Shown: piece after piece, positions 52,538 to 60,942 of the stretch
Layout: the number at the start of each line of letters is the position of its first letter
Position numbering within the stretch: position 1 is the stretch's first letter
Source: JBMOUD01 sp049319665
GTDB lineage: Bacteria; Pseudomonadota; Gammaproteobacteria; Enterobacterales; Enterobacteriaceae
Direction of reading: 5' to 3'
DNA length: 64,000 bases
Assembly: GCF_049319665.1 (NCBI RefSeq)
Contig: NZ_JBMOUD010000002.1
Location: 382,657 to 446,656 of the forward strand
Notes under the pieces: model-generated
What the model was told of the DNA's origin: nothing
Databases searched by the model: none
The model's input: the letters and a program-made list of their open reading frames with translations, nothing else
Program-made: the position numbers and the translations under genes

Positions 52538-53089
52538 ATGTCGCAGCCACCAAAGGTTTTGCTGCTGTATGCTCACCCCGAGTCACCTGATTCTGTCGCC
52601 AACCGCGTGTTATTAGAACAAGCCAATAAGCTTGAGCACGTTACTGTGCACGATCTTTATGCTCACTATCCCGATTTTTTTATCGATATTCATCATGAAC
52701 AGCAGTTGCTACGTGAGCATAAAGTGATTGTTTTTCAATATCCCCTTTATACCTATAGCTGCCCTGCTTTATTAAAAGAGTGGATGGATCGCGTATTAGA
52801 GCGTGGTTTTGCCAGCGGCGCCGGAGGGAATGCCTTGCTTGGAAAATATTGGCGTTCGGTTGTGACAACAGGGGAGCCGGAAGGCGCTTATAAAATTGGC
52901 GGATACAATCGCTATCCGATGACCGACATTCTGCGTCCTTTTGAGCTGACTGCCGCAATGTGTCATATGCATTGGCTGTCGCCGATGATTATTTATTGGG
53001 CGCGCCGCCAGCCGAAAGAGGTGCTGCATAGCCATGCACAGGCTTACGGTGAATGGCTGCAATCTCCTATACCTCATGGGGGATTGTGA
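52538..53089 (+). CDS. kefG: KefG, NAD(P)H oxidoreductase-like regulator of KefB
   Basis: The 183-residue flavodoxin-fold quinone-reductase-like protein (LLLYAHPESPDSVANR, FQYPLYTYSCPALLKEWMDRVLERGFA, YNRYPMTDILRPFELTA) is the ancillary subunit needed for full KefB activity. ATG 52538 is preferred over the adjacent TTG because GGAGG lies about 7 bp upstream. KefB begins one base after its stop. Confidence 0.95.
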   Translation: MSQPPKVLLLYAHPESPDSVANRVLLEQANKLEHVTVHDLYAHYPDFFIDIHHEQQLLREHKVIVFQYPLYTYSCPALLKEWMDRVLERGFASGAGGNALLGKYWRSVVTTGEPEGAYKIGGYNRYPMTDILRPFELTAAMCHMHWLSPMIIYWARRQPKEVLHSHAQAYGEWLQSPIPHGGL

Positions 53090-53090
53090 T

Positions 53091-54899
53091 ATGGACGGCA
53101 CGAATATCGTTACGGCGATTATGATGTTCCTGTTTGCTGCCGTGGTGGCGGTGCCTATTGCTCAGCGCCTGGGAATTGGTGCGGTATTAGGCTATTTGCT
53201 GGCGGGTATCGCCCTTGGCCCCTGGGGCTTAGGTTTTATCCGTGATGTGGATGAGATTTTGCACTTCTCCGAACTGGGCGTGGTGTTCCTGATGTTTATC
53301 ATCGGGCTGGAGCTTAATCCTGGGAAGCTATGGCAATTACGCCGGCAAATTTTTGGCGTGGGGGCCGGACAGGTGCTCCTCACGGCTGCGGTGCTGACCG
53401 GCGTGCTGTATATCACCAATTTTGCCTGGCAAGCGGCGCTGATTGGTGGCATTGGTTTTGCCATGTCATCAACGGCCATGGCGCTGCAATTGATGCGTGA
53501 TAAAAGTATGACCCGCAATGAAGGCGGTCAGCTCGGTTTTGCCGTGCTGCTATTCCAGGATATTGCGGTGATCCCGGCGTTAGCGTTAATTCCTATTCTT
53601 GCCGGTACCTCGCAAGGCGGCAACGATTGGGGCATGGTCGCGATGAAGGTGCTGGCCTTCGCAGGTATGTTGATTGGCGGGCGTTATTTACTGCGTCCGC
53701 TATTCCGTTTGATTGTGGCGTCTGGCGTGCGTGAGGTCTTTACTGCCGCGGCATTGTTGGTGGTGCTGGGGTCGGCCTTCTTCATGGAGTCGCTAGGTTT
53801 CTCAATGGCGCTGGGCACCTTTATCGCCGGTATTTTATTGGCGGAAAGTGAATATCAGCATGAGCTGGAAATTGCTATCGAGCCATTCAAAGGGCTGTTG
53901 CTGGGGTTGTTCTTTATCTCGGTTGGGATGGCGCTCGATTTAGGTGTGCTCTATAGCCATTTGCTATGGGTATTAGTTGGCGTTGCGGTATTGGTTTCTG
54001 TAAAGAGCTGCGTGTTGTATCTGTTGGCTCGTTTGTTTGGTTTGAGTCGTTCTGTGCGCCTGCAATTTGCTGGCGTGTTGAGTCAGGGCGGTGAATTCGC
54101 GTTTGTCTTGTTCTCAGCTGCTGGGGCGCAAAAAGTCTTGTCGGCAGACCAACTGCCGCTGTTGTTAGTCATTGTGACGTTATCGATGATGACAACGCCG
54201 GTGTTAATGCAGGTCATCGATCGTATTCTGGCCAGACGTTATAACGACACGGAAGAAAGCGACGAAAAGCATTATGTTGAGGACGATGAGCCTCAGGTGA
54301 TTATTGTTGGCTTTGGGCGTTTTGGTCAGGTGATCGGGCGACTGCTGATAGCCAACAAAATGCGTATTACCGTGCTTGAGCGTGATATTAGCGCGGTGAA
54401 CCTGATGCGCACTTATGGTTATAAAGTCTATTATGGTGATGCGACTAAGCTCGAGATGCTGCGAGCCAGCGGTGCGGAACAGGCTCAATCTATCGTGATT
54501 ACCTGCAATGAGCCGGAAGATACGATGGAGATTGTTCATCTGTGCCAACAGCATTTCCCGCAATTGCAGATCCTGGCGCGTGCACGTGGTCGTGTTGAAG
54601 CTCATGAGTTATTGCAGGCTGGTGTGAAAAACTTCTCGCGTGAAACATTCTCCAGTGCCCTTGAATTAGGCAAAAAAGCCCTGATTACGTTGGGGATGCA
54701 TCCACATAATGCGTATCGTGCTCAGCAACATTTCAAACGGCTGGATATGCGGATGTTGCGTGAGTTAGTGCCGCAGGTTAAAGGAGATGTTGCGCAGATC
54801 TCTCGTATAAAAGAAGCGCGTCGGGAGTTGGAAGATATTTTCGAGCGTGAAATGCATAATGAGCGTCGTCGCTTGGATGGCTGGGATGATGACGAATAG
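53091..54899 (+). CDS. kefB: Glutathione-regulated potassium/proton antiporter KefB
   Basis: The 602-residue protein has about twelve membrane segments (GIGAVLGYLLAGIALGPWGLGF, FMFIIGLELNP region, LGFAVLLFQDIAVIP) and a C-terminal KTN/RCK domain with the dinucleotide-binding GFGRFGQVIGRLL. It is gated by glutathione and opened by its electrophile adducts, acidifying the cell for protection. The frame runs back into kefG, but ATG 53091 matches the E. coli length (601) and has a GGGGGAT site upstream. Confidence 0.96.
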   Translation: MDGTNIVTAIMMFLFAAVVAVPIAQRLGIGAVLGYLLAGIALGPWGLGFIRDVDEILHFSELGVVFLMFIIGLELNPGKLWQLRRQIFGVGAGQVLLTAAVLTGVLYITNFAWQAALIGGIGFAMSSTAMALQLMRDKSMTRNEGGQLGFAVLLFQDIAVIPALALIPILAGTSQGGNDWGMVAMKVLAFAGMLIGGRYLLRPLFRLIVASGVREVFTAAALLVVLGSAFFMESLGFSMALGTFIAGILLAESEYQHELEIAIEPFKGLLLGLFFISVGMALDLGVLYSHLLWVLVGVAVLVSVKSCVLYLLARLFGLSRSVRLQFAGVLSQGGEFAFVLFSAAGAQKVLSADQLPLLLVIVTLSMMTTPVLMQVIDRILARRYNDTEESDEKHYVEDDEPQVIIVGFGRFGQVIGRLLIANKMRITVLERDISAVNLMRTYGYKVYYGDATKLEMLRASGAEQAQSIVITCNEPEDTMEIVHLCQQHFPQLQILARARGRVEAHELLQAGVKNFSRETFSSALELGKKALITLGMHPHNAYRAQQHFKRLDMRMLRELVPQVKGDVAQISRIKEARRELEDIFEREMHNERRRLDGWDDDE

Positions 54900-54913
54900 C
54901 GGAGAAAAGGATA

Positions 54914-55117
54914 ATGGCTGCAACACGTAAACGTTTTATTGCAGGCGCGGTATGCCCAAAGTGTAAAGCGTTAGATACGTTGGCGTTATGGCAAGAAGAT
55001 GGTGTTGAAGTGGTGGAATGCGTTAAGTGCGGTCACCACCAGCGCCAAACCGACGCACAAGTTGAAAAACACGTTCGTCGTGATGAGCAGGTTATCGGTA
55101 TTTTTGATCCGAAGTAG
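54914..55117 (+). CDS. yheV: YheV family zinc-ribbon protein
   Basis: The 67-residue protein has two CxxC knuckles (CPKC and CVKC) that should bind one zinc ion and a basic C-terminus. It follows kefB by 14 bp, as in E. coli. The function is unknown. Confidence 0.93.
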   Translation: MAATRKRFIAGAVCPKCKALDTLALWQEDGVEVVECVKCGHHQRQTDAQVEKHVRRDEQVIGIFDPK

Positions 55118-55328
55118 TATTCTGGCGGCTTTTTTTATGCTGAACGGTACAGCGGCGTGGTTTTCCGCTACAATCTTCGCCAAATTTATTCGTTATCGGC
55201 TTCTGTTTACAAAACGATGACGTCACTGAATTGCCTAAAGTAGTGATAGATAGCTGAGGGTTTCTTTGGCCATTGCTACTCAAAAATTAGCGCTACTCAA
55301 AACGTAGTATCCAACGGTAGGAGTTATC

Positions 55329-55922
55329 ATGAAAGTATCAAAAGACCTGGTTGTAAGCGTTGCATATCAGGTACGTACAGAAGACGGTGTATTAGTTGAC
55401 GAGTCTCCGGTTAGTGCACCGTTGGACTACCTGCACGGTCATGGTTCACTGATCTCCGGCCTGGAAAATGCGCTGGAAGGCCATGCTGTTGGCGATCGTT
55501 TCGATGTGCACGTAGGTGCTAACGATGCATACGGCAATTACGATGAGAACTTGGTTCAACGCGTTCCTAAAGACGTGTTTATGGGGGTTGAAGAGCTGGA
55601 AGTGGGTATGCGCTTCCTGGCTGACACCGACCAAGGTCCAGTTCCAGTTGAAATCACTGAAGTTGACGGTGACCACGTAGTGGTTGACGGTAACCATATG
55701 CTGGCTGGTCAGAACCTGAACTTCAACGTTGAAGTTGTGGCGATTCGTGAAGCGACTGAAGAAGAGCTGGCTCACGGCCACGTTCACGGTGAGCACGGTC
55801 ATGACCATGGTCACGACCACGACCACGGTTGCTGCGGTGGCCACGGCCACGATCACAGCCATGAACACGACCATGACCACGGTAAAGGTGGTTGCGGTAA
55901 CGGCGGATGCGGTTGCCATTAA
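55329..55922 (+). CDS. slyD: FKBP-type peptidyl-prolyl isomerase and metallochaperone SlyD
   Basis: The 197-residue protein has an FKBP domain interrupted by an insert-in-flap chaperone domain (about residues 75-130), then a His/Cys/Asp-rich metal-binding tail from about residue 147 (GHDHGHDHDHGCCGGHGHDH in part). It supplies nickel for hydrogenase maturation and folds proline-limited proteins. AGGAG precedes the ATG. A strong terminator follows. Confidence 0.97.
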   Translation: MKVSKDLVVSVAYQVRTEDGVLVDESPVSAPLDYLHGHGSLISGLENALEGHAVGDRFDVHVGANDAYGNYDENLVQRVPKDVFMGVEELEVGMRFLADTDQGPVPVEITEVDGDHVVVDGNHMLAGQNLNFNVEVVAIREATEEELAHGHVHGEHGHDHGHDHDHGCCGGHGHDHSHEHDHDHGKGGCGNGGCGCH

Positions 55923-55966
55923 TGATGGCATGACCGTGCCATGTGCGGTCTGTGTTGTTTGAAGGA

Positions 55967-56003
55967 GGGGGGCGCTTGTTGATACAAGCGCCCCCCTTTT
56001 TTA
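55967..56003 (+). terminator. Strong Rho-independent terminator after slyD
   Basis: A perfect 13-bp stem, GGGGGGCGCTTGT with ACAAGCGCCCCCC, encloses TGAT and is followed by six T. Confidence 0.95.
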
Positions 56004-56045
56004 TCCCCTGGATGGGAATCTAGACCGAGATTCAGGCGGTTTTGT

Positions 56046-56748
56046 AAAACCGAGAACGGTGGATATTTCTTTTTCTCAAGCTTGACCTAGCTTGACAGGG
56101 GGTTGAAAAACCGGGAACGGTGAGTATTTCGGTTTCCGAATTGCAGTTCTCAATGTGGCTTCTCAGCCGAAACCGAGCAAAGGCGCGTGGGCGCGCTCCT
56201 TTGCAATCCTGCGCCTTTTCAAACTTCAACACGGCCATCCAGTGGAGGCTATGTTTCAGGTACTACTGTGACAGGCGCAAATTTCATGGCTCCGCCATCC
56301 CTTCCTTGGATTCGAGCCTGCTTCGCCGTCTCTCCATCACTCGTCAGTGAAATTTTGAGTGCGCCTCACCAGCGTTTTTAAGGCCAAAATCTAAACTGCC
56401 TTTGCTTTTTTGTTTTTTCTGTTGATTTAAAAGCCGCTAAGCGCACTCAACATTTCACCGGTAAGTGATTAAGAGACAACAGCGTTATCGTTGGCTCGTA
56501 TCCGCAGCCGGGCATCCCTGATGGGATGAAATTTGCGCTATCACGAAAGCTGCTGAAATATGGCCTCCGCTGGACTGGATATCGATGTGATAAAAAGGCG
56601 TGGGATCGCGAAGGGGGGCGCCACCCCCCTTGGCTCGGTTTTAGCTGCGAGACCACATTGAGCATAGCATTTGAAAAACCGAAAATTACACTATTCCGGT
56701 TTTAATAACCGAACAAGCACGGTCATTGCTTCAAAAACCGAAATATTC
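56046..56748. repeat. Inverted duplicate of a module of about 310 bp (large imperfect palindrome) between slyD and slyX
   Basis: The left copy (about 56046-56364, plus sense) and the right copy (about 56748-56441, minus sense) are diverged homologues in inverted orientation. Matching inverted segments, outside to inside, are 56122-56135 with 56735-56748 (13/14), 56149-56178 with 56633-56662 (25/30) and 56347-56364 with 56441-56458 (17/18); between them many blocks such as GCGCAAATTTCAT align. Each copy has a GC hairpin at the same place (56177-56204 and 56611-56631). A 24-nt direct repeat, AAAACCG(A/G)GAACGGTG, continuing to TATTTC, occurs at 56046 and 56107. Each copy reads a related short peptide ending G(Y/F)EP...VK(C/F)-stop, frameshifted in the left copy. 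No complete gene is claimed. Confidence 0.8.
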
Positions 56749-56833
56749 TCGATCTGCTTTTAGAAAAAGATTTCTCCAAGTTTATAAAACTTGCTTTCTC
56801 ACCCCGCGGCCGAGCGAAAAACCCACTTAATAA

Positions 56834-57052
56834 TCAATAGTGTGGTGGAGGCGTCTCTTCCGACTGGTCGGCAATATTTGATGGCTGGGTGGCGCGTAAT
56901 CTGTCGGTTAACAGGCGCAGGTGATCGTGCAATTTGCTCATTTCCATCTGATGTTCAGTGACAATCAGATTTAACTCTTCAATCGTCACTTCTTGAAAAG
57001 CTAAACGGCTTTCCAGCAGTTCCAGGCGTTGCTCAAAAGTATTTTGGTCCAT
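56834..57052 (-). CDS. slyX: SlyX protein
   Basis: The 72-residue protein is largely a coiled coil (LELLESRLAFQEVTIEELN and MEMSKLHDHLRLL) ending in the conserved ETPPPHY, as in E. coli SlyX. ATG 57052 gives the same length as E. coli; the frame is open 12 codons further. The function is unknown. It is convergent with slyD and divergent from fkpA. Confidence 0.95.
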   Translation of the reverse strand: MDQNTFEQRLELLESRLAFQEVTIEELNLIVTEHQMEMSKLHDHLRLLTDRLRATQPSNIADQSEETPPPHY

Positions 57053-57176
57053 GATAGCGTAACCCCTTATACCGGCACGCGATTGCATGCGACATGTAAA
57101 TTAAGCTGATTATTCTACCTGCAAACGGCTCATACCTAAATCATCATGTTAGCCATAGGTTTTCTAAGTGCTTATC

Positions 57177-57205
57177 GAAACTTATTGATGCAAAAAAGGT
57201 CATAA
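57177..57205 (+). promoter_or_regulatory. Sigma-E-type promoter of fkpA
   Basis: GAAACTT (57177-57183), a 15-bp spacer, and GTCATAA (57199-57205) match the sigma-E consensus GGAACTT-N15-GTCnnA. FkpA is a known sigma-E target in E. coli, so envelope stress control is expected. Confidence 0.75.
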
Positions 57206-57320
57206 TAAAACGCGTTCGGTGCGTATAGAGATTGTCATCTCTTGATAGAGGCAGTTATATTAACCGGCGAATTTTCGTAATTGTTACTTGGGCAACGTGT
57301 TCCAAGTCTTGGAGAAATGG

Positions 57321-58190
57321 ATGAAATCACTGTTTAAAGTAACGCTGTTGGCTACTACGATGGCACTTGCGCTGAATGCAACTCAGGTTATGGCCGACGA
57401 TGCTGCAAAAGCGACTGCTGATACGGCAGCTGCACCGGCAGCGGCTACTGCACCTGCGACAGCAGCGGCGCCAGCAGCAACAGATACTACCAAGTTTAAA
57501 AGTGATGATGAGCAGGCTGCTTACGCGCTGGGTGCCTCATTTGGCCGCTACATGGACAACTCTCTGAAAGAACAAGAGAAACTTGGCATTAAGCTGGATA
57601 AAGATCAATTAATCTCTGGTATCCAGGATGCGTTTGCTAACAAAACCAAACTCTCCGATGCTGATATCGAGAAAACACTACAAACCTTCGAAGGCCGTGT
57701 GAAAGAAGCGGCTCAGGCTAAAGTAGATCAAGACGCTAAAGTTAACGCTGATAAAGGCGACAAGTTCCGCGCTGAGTTTGCCAAAGAAAAAGGCGTGAAG
57801 ACCACTAAATCTGGTTTGCAGTATCAGGTTGAGAAACCAGGTACCGGTGCAGAACCTAAAGATAGCGACACTGTTGTTGTTAACTACAAAGGTACATTGA
57901 CTGACGGGACTGAGTTCGATAACTCTTACACCCGTGGTGAACCTTTGTCATTCCGTCTTGATGGTGTTATCCCAGGTTGGACTGAAGGCCTGAAACACAT
58001 TAAGAAAGGCGGTAAAATCAAACTGGTTATTCCACCAGCATTGGCATACGGTAAAACGGGTGTCCCAGGTATCCCAGCTAACTCTACTCTGGTATTTGAA
58101 GTAGAGCTGTTGGATATCAAGCCAGCACCAAAAGCTGACGCAAAAGACGCTGAGAAACCAGTTGATGCAGCAGCAGCTAAAGCTGAATAA
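57321..58190 (+). CDS. fkpA: Periplasmic FKBP-type peptidyl-prolyl isomerase FkpA
   Basis: The 289-residue protein has a signal peptide (cleavage after QVMA, residue about 25), an Ala/Thr-rich linker, an N-terminal helical dimerisation domain and a C-terminal FKBP domain (VVVNYKGTLTDGTEFDNSY, GVIPGWTEGL, IPPALAYG). It is a periplasmic chaperone and isomerase. ATG 57321 (MKSLFKVTLL) has GGAG upstream and places the signal peptide at the N-terminus; the frame opens 11 codons earlier. Confidence 0.96.
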   Translation: MKSLFKVTLLATTMALALNATQVMADDAAKATADTAAAPAAATAPATAAAPAATDTTKFKSDDEQAAYALGASFGRYMDNSLKEQEKLGIKLDKDQLISGIQDAFANKTKLSDADIEKTLQTFEGRVKEAAQAKVDQDAKVNADKGDKFRAEFAKEKGVKTTKSGLQYQVEKPGTGAEPKDSDTVVVNYKGTLTDGTEFDNSYTRGEPLSFRLDGVIPGWTEGLKHIKKGGKIKLVIPPALAYGKTGVPGIPANSTLVFEVELLDIKPAPKADAKDAEKPVDAAAAKAE

Positions 58191-58212
58191 GTTTTTTTAT
58201 TGCCAGTAAATA

Positions 58213-58240
58213 AACCGTCGCATAAGCGGCGGTTTTTTTT
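58213..58240 (+). terminator. Rho-independent terminator after fkpA
   Basis: AACCGTCG pairs with CGGCGGTT (one G-U pair) around CATAAG, followed by eight T. Confidence 0.88.
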
Positions 58241-58358
58241 CGCCATACCTCTCTATCTCACCTTTATTTGACTGTGGTTATTCTATGATGATTACTTGAC
58301 GATGTTACGTTGCGGGCATACCGTCATTGTTCACCAGAAGCATTTTTCAGTACGTAAA

Positions 58359-58424
58359 GTGTTCAAGGTGTAAAATGTTTACTGTGTAAATTGTTCAATA
58401 AACGGCGTGTTCAAAGTATAAAAA
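58359..58424 (+). repeat. Direct repeats in the yheO leader
   Basis: GTGTTCAAGGTGTAAAA (58359) recurs as GTGTTCAAAGTATAAAA (58407), 48 bp apart, with a related TGTAAATTGTTCAAT between. They occupy the fkpA-yheO spacer of 347 bp (58191-58537), which otherwise holds the fkpA terminator and presumably the yheO promoter. The rest shows nothing I can name. Confidence 0.6.
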
Positions 58425-58537
58425 TAAGGGTAGGGGCGTTTGTGTTATGAATTTGTTACACTGCGGCCTAGTGAGATTGAATGATGAGCCTTGTCCCTGA
58501 CGTTGGGTAGAGGTAGATGCTGAGGGTGGTAGCTTCG

Positions 58538-59260
58538 ATGTCTAATTCGCTTTTAAATGGCGAAATCGGTGAACTGGATTTACTGGATCAACGTCCTTTC
58601 AGTGCAACTGACCATGAAATATTGGCCTCTTATGAGGCAGTCGTTGACGGGTTGGCAATGTTAATTGGCCAACACTGTGAGATCGTTTTGCATTCCTTGG
58701 AAGATTTGAAGTGCTCAGCGGTGCGCATAGCCAACGGAGAACATACTGGACGTAAGATTGGCTCGCCAATAACTGATCTTGCTCTGCGGATGTTGCACGA
58801 AATGAGGGGTGCAGACAGTAACGTCTCCAATGCCTATTTTACCCGCGCAAAAAGTGGCGTACTGATGAAGTCAGTCACCATTGCTATTCGTAATCGGGAA
58901 CAGCGTTCTATTGGTTTGTTGTGCATCAACATGAACCTTGATGTGCCTTTCTCGCAAATCATCAAAACCTTCATGCCGCCTGAAGCGCAAGAATCTGCCC
59001 CAGCGGTTAATTTCGCCTCTTCAGTCGATGATTTGGTTGCTCAAACCCTTGAGTTCACCATTGAAGAAGTTAACGCCGATCGTAATGTCTCTAACAATGC
59101 CAAAAATCGTCAAGTGGTACTGAACCTCTACGAGAAAGGTATTTTTGATATTAAAGATGCCATTAACCAAGTGGCAGAGCGACTTAATATCTCTAAACAC
59201 ACGGTGTATCTATATATCCGCCAGTTCAAAAGTGGTGATTTGGTGGGGAACGAGCGTTGA
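58538..59260 (+). CDS. yheO: YheO-family regulator (PAS-like plus helix-turn-helix)
   Basis: The 240-residue protein matches E. coli YheO: an N-terminal PAS-like domain (ILASYEAVVDGLAMLIGQHCEIVLHSL) and a C-terminal helix-turn-helix (GIFDIKDAINQVAERLNISKHTVYLYIRQF). ATG 58538 gives the E. coli-like start MSNSLLNGEIGELDLLDQR; an ATG seven codons earlier is possible. It heads the operon with tusDCB and its stop overlaps the tusD start. Confidence 0.93.
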   Translation: MSNSLLNGEIGELDLLDQRPFSATDHEILASYEAVVDGLAMLIGQHCEIVLHSLEDLKCSAVRIANGEHTGRKIGSPITDLALRMLHEMRGADSNVSNAYFTRAKSGVLMKSVTIAIRNREQRSIGLLCINMNLDVPFSQIIKTFMPPEAQESAPAVNFASSVDDLVAQTLEFTIEEVNADRNVSNNAKNRQVVLNLYEKGIFDIKDAINQVAERLNISKHTVYLYIRQFKSGDLVGNER

Positions 59261-59649
59261 GTCTGCGTTATTGCATTTTAGTAACGGGCCCGGCTTATGG
59301 TACACAGCAAGCGAGTGCCGCTTATCAGTTTGCGTTGGCTCTGTTATCGCGTGGTCACCAGATTGCTAGCGTTTTCTTTTATCGCGAAGGCGTACTTAAC
59401 GGCAATCTGCTCTCTTCTCCGGCATCAGATGAGTTTGATTTAGTCCGCGCATGGCAGCGACTGGCTGCGGATCATCAGGTTGAACTGCATTTATGCGTTG
59501 CTGCTGCATTGCGTCGTGGCGTGATTGATAGCAATGAAGCCGCCAATCAAGGGCTGCAGGTTTCTAATCTTCAGGCTGGATTCACTTTTACGGGACTGGG
59601 TAGCCTGGCGGAAGCGGCGCTCAGTTGTGACCGTTTGATGCAGTTTTAA
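59257..59649 (+). CDS. tusD: Sulfurtransferase complex subunit TusD
   Basis: The 130-residue protein carries the active-site cysteine in LHLCVAAALRRGV (about residue 80), which accepts persulfide sulfur from TusA and passes it to TusE for MnmA-dependent 2-thiolation of tRNA wobble uridine. The start appears to be a TTG at 59257 overlapping the yheO stop, since no ATG or GTG lies nearby in frame; GGTGGGG lies upstream. Confidence 0.95.
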   Translation: MSLRYCILVTGPAYGTQQASAAYQFALALLSRGHQIASVFFYREGVLNGNLLSSPASDEFDLVRAWQRLAADHQVELHLCVAAALRRGVIDSNEAANQGLQVSNLQAGFTFTGLGSLAEAALSCDRLMQF

Positions 59650-59669
59650 GCGCGGAGCCATTCATAACG

Positions 59670-60029
59670 ATGAAAAAGGTCGCATTCCTTTTTACTCAAG
59701 GACCACATACCTCGTCTGCTGGTCGCGAAGGACTTGATGCTTTACTGGCGACGTCTGCGCTGACGGATGAGATTGGCGTATTTTTTATTGGCGACGGTGT
59801 TTTTCAACTGTTATCAACCCAGCAGCCTGAAAAAATATTAGCCCGAGATTATATCGCCACCTACGGTGTTTTATCGCTGTACGATATCGACAAATGCTAT
59901 CTCTGTGCATCATCAGCCGAGAGTCGGGGACTATCTGATTATGCAGATTGGGTGCTTAGCGTTGAGAAGTTAGCGCCAGAGATGCTGCGTCAGGTATTGG
60001 CATCCTATGATGCCGTCATGACTTTTTAA
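59670..60029 (+). CDS. tusC: Sulfurtransferase complex subunit TusC
   Basis: The 119-residue DsrF-like protein (KKVAFLFTQGPHTSSAGREGLDALLATSAL) is a non-catalytic partner in the TusBCD hexamer. It sits 20 bp after tusD and 12 bp before tusB in the conserved order. Confidence 0.95.
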   Translation: MKKVAFLFTQGPHTSSAGREGLDALLATSALTDEIGVFFIGDGVFQLLSTQQPEKILARDYIATYGVLSLYDIDKCYLCASSAESRGLSDYADWVLSVEKLAPEMLRQVLASYDAVMTF

Positions 60030-60041
60030 ACGAGACTGTAG

Positions 60042-60329
60042 ATGCTGTATACCTTGGCCCACTCACCACAACACTGTGATTTTGGCGCGCTTATCGAACT
60101 GATCGGCCCTGATGATGTGCTGTTGCTGATGCAAGACGGCGTATTTGCTGCACTGCAAGGTTCTCAAGCGCTTAAGCAATTAACATCACGTGATTTGCTT
60201 GTTTATGCGTTATGTGAAGATTTACAGGCACGCGGAATTGCTGCTCAAATTTCACACAATATTGCTGTGATCGACTATACTGGTTTCGTCACCTTAAGTG
60301 AGAAACACATTCAGCATATTGCGTGGTGA
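60042..60329 (+). CDS. tusB: Sulfurtransferase complex subunit TusB
   Basis: The 95-residue DsrH-like protein (MLYTLAHSPQHCDFGALIELI, DDVLLLMQDGVFAAL) completes the TusBCD relay for 2-thiouridine formation. It is the last gene of the yheO-tusDCB unit, followed by the str operon promoter. Confidence 0.95.
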   Translation: MLYTLAHSPQHCDFGALIELIGPDDVLLLMQDGVFAALQGSQALKQLTSRDLLVYALCEDLQARGIAAQISHNIAVIDYTGFVTLSEKHIQHIAW

Positions 60330-60352
60330 TTTATCTAAATGCTGTATATTTC

Positions 60353-60381
60353 TTGACACCCTTCAAGGTCAGCAATAAAAT
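60353..60381 (+). promoter_or_regulatory. Sigma-70 promoter of the str operon (rpsL)
   Basis: TTGACA (60353-60358), a 17-bp spacer and TAAAAT (60376-60381) form a near-consensus promoter at the same place as the E. coli str promoter, followed by a leader of about 85 bp. Confidence 0.88.
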
Positions 60382-60471
60382 TCTGCGTCCCATATTAGCG
60401 TTTGCTGATCGTGGGGCGATTTATCACGTGTTTACAAAGTAGTTTACGAACCAAAATCCAGGAGCTTTTTA

Positions 60472-60846
60472 ATGGCAACAATTAATCAGCTGGTACGCAA
60501 ACCACGCTCTACGAAGGTTGCTAAAAGCAACGTTCCTGCGCTGGAAGCTTGCCCGCAAAAACGTGGCGTATGTACTCGTGTATATACTACCACTCCTAAA
60601 AAACCGAACTCCGCATTGCGTAAAGTATGTCGTGTTCGTTTGACTAACGGTTTTGAAGTTACCTCCTACATCGGCGGTGAAGGTCATAACCTGCAGGAGC
60701 ACTCCGTGATCCTGATCCGTGGCGGTCGTGTTAAAGACTTGCCAGGTGTGCGTTATCACACCGTCCGTGGCGCGCTGGACTGTTCAGGCGTTAAGGACCG
60801 TAAACAAGCTCGTTCTAAATACGGCGTTAAAAAGCCGAAGTCTTAA
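60472..60846 (+). CDS. rpsL: 30S ribosomal protein S12
   Basis: The 124-residue protein (ATINQLVRKPRSTKVAKSN, TPKKPNSALRKVCRVRL, GGRVKDLPGVRYHTVRG) lines the decoding centre. The Lys and Arg positions tied to streptomycin response look wild type (PKKPNSA, RVKDLPG). AGGAGC precedes the ATG. It is the first gene of the str operon. Confidence 0.99.
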   Translation: MATINQLVRKPRSTKVAKSNVPALEACPQKRGVCTRVYTTTPKKPNSALRKVCRVRLTNGFEVTSYIGGEGHNLQEHSVILIRGGRVKDLPGVRYHTVRGALDCSGVKDRKQARSKYGVKKPKS

Positions 60847-60942
60847 TGGTTCTCCGTTAAGTAAGGCCAAACATTTTCACTTTAATGTCAAAATAAACTC
60901 GTAGAGTTTTGGACAATCCTGAATTAACAACGGAGTATTTCC

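Larger units (their letters stand above)
55923..56833. other. slyD-slyX convergent intergenic region
   Basis: The stretch of 911 bp between two convergent genes contains the slyD terminator (55967-56003), the inverted-duplicate element (56046-56748) and about 80 bp of AT-rich sequence before the slyX stop. In E. coli this interval is short, so an insertion has occurred. Reading frames of 62-76 codons inside have no recognised domains. Confidence 0.75.

Noticed and set aside
55446..55931. Antisense frame of 161 codons across slyD
   Set aside because: The repetitive Val/Thr-rich product is the mirror of the His/Gly-rich slyD tail and has no independent support.
56447..56665. 72-codon minus-strand frame in the slyD-slyX element as a gene
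   Set aside because: It resembles a short peptide also readable in the paired copy, where it is frameshifted. I report the element as a repeat and do not call a CDS.
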